Shown: positions 58,925-64,000 of the stretch, piece after piece | How the letters are laid out: every line of letters starts with the position of its first letter | Numbering within the stretch: the first letter of the stretch is position 1 | Assembly (NCBI GenBank): GCA_031399165.1 | Contig: JANNOO010000027.1 | Span: forward strand, 1 to 64,000 | From: JAKFWI01 sp031399165 | GTDB taxonomy: Bacteria > Pseudomonadota > Alphaproteobacteria > Caulobacterales > Aquidulcibacteraceae | Direction: 5' to 3' | DNA: 64,000 bases | Notes under the pieces: model-generated | The model's database searches: none | The model's input: only the letters and a program-made list of their open reading frames with translations | Told to the model about the DNA's origin: nothing | Made by a program: the position numbers and the translations under genes

Positions 58925-59763
58925 GGCGCACCTCCTTGGGCGCCCCAAATCGGAAGATTGAGCCACCAATTCCACCATTCCGGCCAACCGAGCGTCCAGA
59001 ACGGGCCACTAATGATCATGCAAATGGCGCTGAAGAAAACTGCGGCCAGCGCGAGGAATAATCCCAGGCGGTGAATGCCGAGGGTTCCGATCGAATAGCC
59101 AAGCACGTCGCGAAAGAACGTATCTTCGTATTCCGGCGACTTCACTTCTTCGCGGTTTCCGGGATTGGTCGCGGACAGCACCAACGCACCGTGCAGCGAA
59201 AGCGCAAAGCAGGTCGCGAAGAAGAAGGACACCGCAATCATGTGCGCGGGATTGTAGTGAAAGTTCAGATATTGGTAGCCGGTGTTCGACACCCAATCGA
59301 GATGGCTGAAAATGCCGTAGGGAAAGCCGTTAGCCCAGGCGCCGAGCATGACGGGCCGGAGCACCACCAAGGTCAAATAGGCGCCAATGGCGAAGCCGAA
59401 CGCTACCGGGACGTGAAGCCCGATGCCAAGCTTGCGCGCGATCTCCACCTCGCGCAGCGCCCATGAGACAAACGCCCCGATCGCGCAAATGGTGACGACT
59501 TGCCAGAGGCCGCCGTCCATGAGCGGCGCCAAAGCCAATCCGTATTTGGCGTCAGGCGGATTGATGCTTATGAGCCAGAGATTCCATGTTGGCCCCATCG
59601 CGGCGCCATACACGATAAGCGCCGTTCCCAGCGCCGCGAAAAATATCGACGTTACGCCGAAAAAACCAACATAGAACGGGCCGACCCAGAAATCGAACAG
59701 GTCGCCGCCGATCAAAGTGCCGCCGCGAACGCGATATTTTCTTTCAAAGCTCAGGAGGGCCAT
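58921..59763 (-). CDS. pufL: Reaction-centre L subunit
   Basis: The 280-residue membrane protein starts MALLSFERKYRVRGGTLIGG. Ligands align with Rhodobacter numbering at L-His153, His173, His190, Glu212 and His230 (FSHLDW, NPAHMI, LSLHGA, EYEDTF, IHRLGL). GLHVPVAFGFAIGAYLTL and WNWWLNLPIW at the end are typical. Five helices are expected. It pairs with PufM to form the photochemical core. Confidence 0.97.
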   Translation of the reverse strand: MALLSFERKYRVRGGTLIGGDLFDFWVGPFYVGFFGVTSIFFAALGTALIVYGAAMGPTWNLWLISINPPDAKYGLALAPLMDGGLWQVVTICAIGAFVSWALREVEIARKLGIGLHVPVAFGFAIGAYLTLVVLRPVMLGAWANGFPYGIFSHLDWVSNTGYQYLNFHYNPAHMIAVSFFFATCFALSLHGALVLSATNPGNREEVKSPEYEDTFFRDVLGYSIGTLGIHRLGLFLALAAVFFSAICMIISGPFWTLGWPEWWNWWLNLPIWGAQGGAP

Positions 59764-59825
59764 TGCCTCGTCCTCTGCTCGGCGGGTGTTTATTCGTCGC
59801 CGTGTTGTGTGAATTTGTGCAACGA

Positions 59826-59851
59826 GCGCAATCGATCGTCACCGATCGCGC
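59826..59851 (-). ncRNA. mRNA stem-loop between pufA and pufL
   Basis: On the minus strand GCGCGATCG pairs with CGATCG-att-GCGC around a GTGA loop. It sits in the 130-base pufA-pufL gap, where other purple bacteria have hairpins that stabilise the upstream pufBA message and give more LH1 than reaction centre. Confidence 0.66.
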
Positions 59852-59893
59852 CCGCCGCACCTCTTGACCAGCATGAGGCCAACGGGGCGAACC

Positions 59894-60085
59894 CTAGACG
59901 GGCGCGCTCGGTGGCTTCACCGTCAACTCGAACGAAGTGGGAGCTCGCGCTCCTGGGCCTTCGATCCAGTTGAAACGGTTTGTGCTGAGCAGGATGAAGT
60001 GGATCAGCAGCGCGAGCGTGAACAGGAAGACAAACAACCCGATCAGAACCCGCCGCGGATCAAATAGAAGCCAAAGTCGCCACAT
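59894..60085 (-). CDS. pufA: LH1 alpha antenna polypeptide
   Basis: A 63-residue antenna subunit: MWRLWLLFDPRRVLIGLFVF, a single membrane helix LFTLALLIHFILLSTNRFNW and a C-terminal tail. The His in LLIHFILLST ligates bacteriochlorophyll, and the WLLFDPRRVL start is typical of LH1 alpha. It lies 12 bases after pufB. Confidence 0.95.
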   Translation of the reverse strand: MWRLWLLFDPRRVLIGLFVFLFTLALLIHFILLSTNRFNWIEGPGARAPTSFELTVKPPSAPV

Positions 60086-60097
60086 AGTTCGCCTCCC

Positions 60098-60328
60098 TTA
60101 ACCTAAGAAAGCCGAAGCCATTTGGCTGGCCATTTGGATTCCGTCTTGTAATTGGGAATAACCGCCGGGGCCTGGCAGCCATGGACGCCACATCCACACA
60201 AGGATGTGGGCGACGATGGCTATGAGGGTGAAGAGAATAAAGCTTCCCATGAAAACTCCATGGAACTCTTTCGCTTCAGCCTCAGTCAGGCCCGATAGTG
60301 ATCCCGTTCGGGCGTCTCTTTCTGACAT
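60098..60328 (-). CDS. pufB: LH1 beta antenna polypeptide
   Basis: A 76-residue antenna subunit with LTEAEAKEFHGVFMGSF, the helix FILFTLIAIVAHILVWMWRP and WLPGPGGYS. The helix His in IVAHILVW ligates bacteriochlorophyll and the His in EFHGVF is the usual second conserved residue. It has a longer C-terminal tail (about 20-25 residues after RPWLPG) than the roughly 50-70 residues typical. GGAGGAG precedes the ATG, and a small ORF ends exactly at its start. Confidence 0.95.
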   Translation of the reverse strand: MSERDARTGSLSGLTEAEAKEFHGVFMGSFILFTLIAIVAHILVWMWRPWLPGPGGYSQLQDGIQMASQMASAFLG

Positions 60329-60505
60329 CTACTCCTCCGGTTCTCCAATTGCCGGAAAAACCGCGACCGTGGAGATACGGTCTGTTTCGGCCGCCCTGTT
60401 TCCAGAACGACGAGTGGTTTGGCGCGGCAAAACCAAACCCAAGCTCAGTGAAAATGCCCCCGTAGTAAGGCAGGCGCTCTCTGTGATGGCGGGCGACCCG
60501 GTCAT
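60329..60505 (-). CDS. 58-codon ORF in the pufQ position
   Basis: An ORF below the usual size cut. Its ATG overlaps the bchZ stop (ATGA) and its TAG lies directly against the pufB ATG. The predicted protein starts MTGSPAITESACLTTGAFSL, has a short hydrophobic segment (about residues 14-27) and a polar Arg-rich middle. PufQ lies at this place in Rhodobacter, but it is about 74 residues with a clear membrane helix and no similarity can be stated. Coupled start and stop suggest translation; codon bias is weaker than in neighbours. Expression is uncertain. Confidence 0.45.
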   Translation of the reverse strand: MTGSPAITESACLTTGAFSLSLGLVLPRQTTRRSGNRAAETDRISTVAVFPAIGEPEE

Positions 60506-61956
60506 GCCGATTGCCCTTCGAAAATATTGATTTGTGCGCGCGCCAGACGTTTTGGCGTCACCCGGTCGGCGCCATCGGCGCGCGCCAGGCGTTCGGCGGC
60601 GTCGCGCAGGCGTTTGGCCGCGGAGATGCGCACGAGAACGGGTTGGGCGTCGATAAACTTATCGAACGCCGCCTTCGCCGCGTCGTCCCAGGCGATCTCG
60701 CCGTGCGCGCGGGCTGGCGTCGCATCGACCTTGTCGAGTTGCGTTCCGAGCGGAAGGATATGAAACAGCGCGTCGAACAGCGCATTGCACACTTCCTGCA
60801 CCAGGTAAGTGGCGCCGGCATAGCCCATGAACGGCGTGCCGGTATGGCGCCGGATCACCGCGCCAGGAAATGACGCGGGTATATAGCAGGCGCGCGAACC
60901 AAGCTCGGCCATGTACATGCGCTCGTTGACGCTGCCGAACATCACCAGCGGCGGCGTCGTGCGCAGCGCGTCGCGGACGGCCGCATTGTCCGGCTTGATT
61001 CCGGCGGTGCGCGAGACGGAGAACGTACAGGGCAAACCAAGATCGGCTTCCAGGAAATTGCGTACGCCGCGCGCATAGGTTTCGTTGGCGACGATCGCAA
61101 AGCTCGCCGTGCCGAAAAAGTCCTGCGTAACGGAACGCCACAAATCCCAGATCGGCTTGATCGTGGTGTGCTTCTCGCGCTCGATGAACGGCTCGGGATC
61201 AAGACCGGTAAGTTCGCCGAGTTTGCGCAGGAATTTGGTTGTCGAATCGAGCCCGATCGGGGCTTGCAGGTAGGGCCGCTCCAGCGTCTCGCACAGCTGG
61301 CGCCCGAATTCGCGATACATGCAGACATTCACGTCAGCGAGCGCGAGCTTTTTCACGTCCGCCAGATGGCTGCCAAGCGGAAAAACCATATTCACTTCGG
61401 CGCCGGCGCCTTCGATCAGGCGGCGTATTTCGGCGAGATCAGAAGGCATGTTGAACATGCCGTACATCGGGCCGATGATGTTGATCCGGGGCTTTTCGCC
61501 TTCCTTGCGCGGCTTCAGCTTCGGCACTTTCTTTGCGCCGAACTGCGTCCACAGCCAGGTAAGCGCGCGATTGGCGCTTTGCCACTGATCTTCGTCGATC
61601 GTGCGCGGCAGGAAGCGCTGAATATTTGTGCCTTCCGGTGTAACGCCGCCGCCGATCATTTCGGCGATCGACCCCGTCACCACCACTGCCGGCAGATCGC
61701 GATCGAGCGTTTTCCAAGCCCGCTTCATCGCGCCTTCAGTGCCGTGCTTGCCGAGTTCATCCTCGCCCAAGCCGGTGACGACGATTGGCAACTCATGCGG
61801 CGGCAGACCGTCCGTGTAGTGCAACACCGAGGTAACGGGCAGATTCTCGCAGCCCACCGGCCCATCGATAATGACCTGCAAGCCCTTGATAGCGGTGAAG
61901 GCGTAGACGGCGCCCCAATAGCCGCCGGCGCGATCGTGATCGAGGATGAGCGTCAT
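60502..61956 (-). CDS. bchZ: Chlorophyllide a reductase subunit Z
   Basis: The 484-residue BchZ is a catalytic subunit of chlorophyllide a reductase, which reduces ring B to give the bacteriochlorin. It starts MTLILDHDRAGGYWGAVYAF and has VIIDGPVGCENLPVTSVLHYTDG with a cluster Cys, VVTGSIAEMIGGGVTPEG and FVLPLGS-like MVFPLGSHLADVKKLALADVN. The ATG overlaps the bchY stop, and the stop overlaps the small ORF at 60329-60505. Confidence 0.95.
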   Translation of the reverse strand: MTLILDHDRAGGYWGAVYAFTAIKGLQVIIDGPVGCENLPVTSVLHYTDGLPPHELPIVVTGLGEDELGKHGTEGAMKRAWKTLDRDLPAVVVTGSIAEMIGGGVTPEGTNIQRFLPRTIDEDQWQSANRALTWLWTQFGAKKVPKLKPRKEGEKPRINIIGPMYGMFNMPSDLAEIRRLIEGAGAEVNMVFPLGSHLADVKKLALADVNVCMYREFGRQLCETLERPYLQAPIGLDSTTKFLRKLGELTGLDPEPFIEREKHTTIKPIWDLWRSVTQDFFGTASFAIVANETYARGVRNFLEADLGLPCTFSVSRTAGIKPDNAAVRDALRTTPPLVMFGSVNERMYMAELGSRACYIPASFPGAVIRRHTGTPFMGYAGATYLVQEVCNALFDALFHILPLGTQLDKVDATPARAHGEIAWDDAAKAAFDKFIDAQPVLVRISAAKRLRDAAERLARADGADRVTPKRLARAQINIFEGQSA

Positions 61957-63488
61957 GTGCCCACCGCCTGTTCCGCCTCGCGCGCCGTCGCCATCGTCTT
62001 GGCATAGCGTGCTTTGAACTCGGGGCGGTCCTGCGGTGTTTCTTCCCAGACGCCGCTGGCGTGGCCCGTTCCGACGCCCTCGAAGAACGCCGTCATGCGA
62101 TCGAAACGGTCCTGGTTCGCCAGCGCCGCATTGACCACCTGCGCGAGCGAGCCCGCGCCCGCCACGCCCATCAACGGACGCGCCGAGATCAGGTTGGTGA
62201 AATAGAGCGCCGGGATCGAACGTTCCTTGGCGTGCTGCACCACCGGTGTCGTGCCGATTGCGAGATTGGGGCCGAACTCCTCGACAGCCGCAATGTCCTG
62301 CTCAAGCGAGGCACGATATTGAATGCGGACGCCCTTGGCCTCGAGCCATTCGCGATCGGGGCTTGACCACGGCGTCTGCGGGCACGCCGTGCCGACATAA
62401 GGCACGTCAGCGCCACTCTCGATCAGCAGCCGCGCAACGAGAAGTTCTGAGCCTTCATAGCCCGAAACGGTGATCCGTCCCTTGATCGGCGCGGTGATGA
62501 GCGCACCAGTGATCGCGGGCAGAACAATGTTCTTCGCCGCGTCGATCTTGGCGCGCGCCACGCCACAGGCGTCCCCGATCGCGTCAAGCCAGGCGGCTGT
62601 TCCATCGCGCCCGACTGGCGCCGAGCCGATGACTCTGCGGCCCGCGGTTTCGAACTCCCGCACGGCGGCGGTGTAGAACGGATGAATCGCTGCGACTGCC
62701 GCGCAATCAAGCGCGCTGTAAAGCTCGCGCCATTCACGCGTCGGCACGACAGGCCCAGCCGCAAGTCCCATCGGCGCAAGCATCATGCCGATGCCAACTG
62801 GATCGGCCGGGAACATCTCTCCCAGCAGCGTTATGGAGGGCGCTGATGCGCGTTCGCGTGGCGCCGCCACGGGCCCCTGCTCGGCTTCGCCCCGCGCATA
62901 TTTTAGCATCGCGCCGGCCAGCACATCTTTCGCTTCGGCGTGCGTCGGTATGCCAAAACCTGGCACGTCGATCCCGATGATGCGCACACCGTTGATCTGC
63001 TTGGGCAGCAATTGCAGCGGCACGCCCGAGGCTGTGGGCACGCAGAGATTAGTGACGACAATCGTGTCGTACTTCTCTGGATCGGCCAGCTGGAACACCG
63101 CGTCGCGGATGTCCTCGAACAGCTTGCCAGTGACTAGCGTTTCCGAATTGAAAGGCACGTAGCCAACGGTTCGGCGCGCGCCGTAGAAATGCGACGTGAA
63201 GGTCAGCCCATAAACGCAACACGCCGAACCTGACAGGATCGTCGCCGTGCGCCGCATGCGCAGGCCGACGCGGAGACTGCCGAACGCGGGACACATGCTC
63301 TGCGGCTGGTCGTGCGGTCCCTTGGGATAATCGCGCGCATAGCGCTCAAGCACTTCGGATTTGCCCGCGCTGGCCGCCGCCGCTTGCATTTCCGCGGCGC
63401 CGCCATGACAGTTTGCACCCTGGCTGATCGTGGGCGCGCTGATATCTGCGGCGTCGTGAAGTGCTTCGGAGGCGATCCGTTCGCTCAC
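61953..63488 (-). CDS. bchY: Chlorophyllide a reductase subunit Y
   Basis: The 511-residue BchY is the second catalytic subunit. Cluster Cys are visible in MCPAFGSLR, SGSACCVYGLTF and VTNLCVPTASG, followed by IDVPGFGIPTHAEAKDVLAG and SYEGSELLVAR-like GYEGSELLVARLLIESGA. A GTG start at 63488 is used (MSERIASEALHD); an ATG two bases upstream is out of frame. It is coupled to bchX by a three-base gap. Confidence 0.95.
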   Translation of the reverse strand: MSERIASEALHDAADISAPTISQGANCHGGAAEMQAAAASAGKSEVLERYARDYPKGPHDQPQSMCPAFGSLRVGLRMRRTATILSGSACCVYGLTFTSHFYGARRTVGYVPFNSETLVTGKLFEDIRDAVFQLADPEKYDTIVVTNLCVPTASGVPLQLLPKQINGVRIIGIDVPGFGIPTHAEAKDVLAGAMLKYARGEAEQGPVAAPRERASAPSITLLGEMFPADPVGIGMMLAPMGLAAGPVVPTREWRELYSALDCAAVAAIHPFYTAAVREFETAGRRVIGSAPVGRDGTAAWLDAIGDACGVARAKIDAAKNIVLPAITGALITAPIKGRITVSGYEGSELLVARLLIESGADVPYVGTACPQTPWSSPDREWLEAKGVRIQYRASLEQDIAAVEEFGPNLAIGTTPVVQHAKERSIPALYFTNLISARPLMGVAGAGSLAQVVNAALANQDRFDRMTAFFEGVGTGHASGVWEETPQDRPEFKARYAKTMATAREAEQAVGT

Positions 63489-63490
63489 AT

Positions 63491-64000
63491 TTACACCTGG
63501 TCGTAGACGACTTCGAGCGTCGGCTTTTCGACGTAGCTCGCGCCGCGCATGTCGGCCTGTGTTGCGGGTTTGAGCACCACGCCGCCGCCGACCTGGTCGG
63601 ATGCGAAGAGGCCAAGCAGCTGATCCTGCGTCAGCGGTTTCGGACGCACCGGCGGCGCTGTTGCTACATTCTCGGCCAGCCCCTCAAATAGCGAGCCCCA
63701 GCGCTCACCCGGCATGCCGATGATCTGATAATTGGCTGACTTGCGGCGGATGTCTTCGTCGGCAGGGATCGCGCACAACACGGGAATACCCGCCGCCTCA
63801 GCGAAGGCATGCGCCTCGCCCGTGCCGTCATCCTTGTTTATGAGCATGCCGGCGACGCCGACATTGCCGCCGAGCTTGCGGAAATACTCCACCGCCGAGC
63901 AGACATTGTTGGCGACATAGAGTGATTGCAGATCGTTCGAGCCAACGACGATCACCTTCTGGCACATGTCGCGCGCGATCGGCAGACCGAAGCCGCCGCA
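63491..64000 (-). CDS. bchX: Chlorophyllide a reductase iron protein (partial)
   Basis: Only the C-terminal part (170 codons including the stop) is in the window; the gene continues past the right edge. It begins CGGFGLPIARDMCQKVIVVG and has GSNDLQSLYVANNVC, then VGVAGMLINKDDGTGEAHAFAE and IPADEDIRRKSANYQIIG, typical of BchX. The first Cys at the edge is the cluster-bridging CGGFGLP. BchX passes electrons to BchY-BchZ with ATP hydrolysis. It is followed by bchY. Confidence 0.95.
   Translation of the reverse strand, partial: CGGFGLPIARDMCQKVIVVGSNDLQSLYVANNVCSAVEYFRKLGGNVGVAGMLINKDDGTGEAHAFAEAAGIPVLCAIPADEDIRRKSANYQIIGMPGERWGSLFEGLAENVATAPPVRPKPLTQDQLLGLFASDQVGGGVVLKPATQADMRGASYVEKPTLEVVYDQV

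Noticed and set aside
60520..60540. TGT ... ACG near the end of bchZ as a PpsR site for puf
   Set aside because: The spacing is 11 rather than 12 bases, and it lies inside a coding region with no promoter-like boxes.
1..64000. tRNA, rRNA, CRISPR arrays or transposase genes
   Set aside because: I looked in the larger gaps for cloverleaf-like segments, regularly spaced repeats and transposase-like frames and found none I could support.

Overview
The window is about 64 kb of GC-rich alphaproteobacterial chromosome. Its right half (about 34.1-64.0 kb) is a photosynthesis gene cluster for an aerobic or facultative bacteriochlorophyll-a phototroph. The flanking genes (an UrcA-family protein, an Hsp20 gene with a probable RNA thermometer, ATGA-coupled operons, a DUF433/DUF5615 pair) would suit Caulobacterales or a nearby order. 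That placement is an inference; the sequence shows no 16S gene or other firm marker.

Left part (0-34 kb). trxB, a LysR regulator and an XRE regulator (0-2.5 kb) precede an accessory block (2.8-8.3 kb). The block holds an Acg-type nitroreductase and a tightly coupled five-gene run: CPBP protease, DUF protein, small membrane protein, second CPBP protease, PAF-acetylhydrolase-like esterase. A metal-resistance island follows (8.5-14.9 kb): copC, copD and a copA-type ATPase diverge from a CnrYXH-like anti-sigma/sensor/ECF-sigma set and a putative outer-membrane protein. The divergent intergenic region carries two mirror-image promoter motifs. Housekeeping genes come next: hisN-like phosphatase, hydrolases, a PcfJ-like protein, a toxin-antitoxin-like pair, RNase T2, hsp20, kdsD, galE, kdsA, an EamA transporter, leuA, a VTT-family membrane protein and a GIY-YIG protein. 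Two related intergenic palindromic elements flank the EamA gene.

Photosynthesis cluster. A PpsR-type palindrome (TGT-N12-ACA) sits just upstream of a lipoprotein cytochrome c gene at the left edge. On the minus strand lie bchG, a PucC-type transporter, bchP, tspO and an 87-aa membrane protein, with the regulators aerR/ppaA and ppsR upstream. Divergently, one plus-strand operon runs bchF-N-B-H-L-M-lhaA-puhA-B-C-orf-acsF-puhE-hemA-idi. It supplies ALA and IPP, inserts Mg, methylates, makes ring E by the aerobic diiron cyclase, reduces ring D (dark-operative BchLNB) and builds the reaction-centre H subunit. It ends at a bidirectional terminator facing the minus-strand operon bchX-Y-Z-(small ORF)-pufB-A-L-M, which supplies chlorophyllide reductase, LH1 and reaction-centre L/M. 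No pufC, carotenoid gene, bchC, bchD or bchI lies in the window. bchX is cut by the right edge.

Main points for follow-up: the PpsR-box cytochrome with a PufM that carries a Pro/Ala-rich C-terminal tail of about 70 residues and no PufC; a 58-codon ORF exactly in the pufQ position; the symmetric ECF promoter pair and a CnrX-like sensor with one altered ligand position; a ROSE-like thermometer ahead of hsp20; and the two-CPBP/esterase operon.
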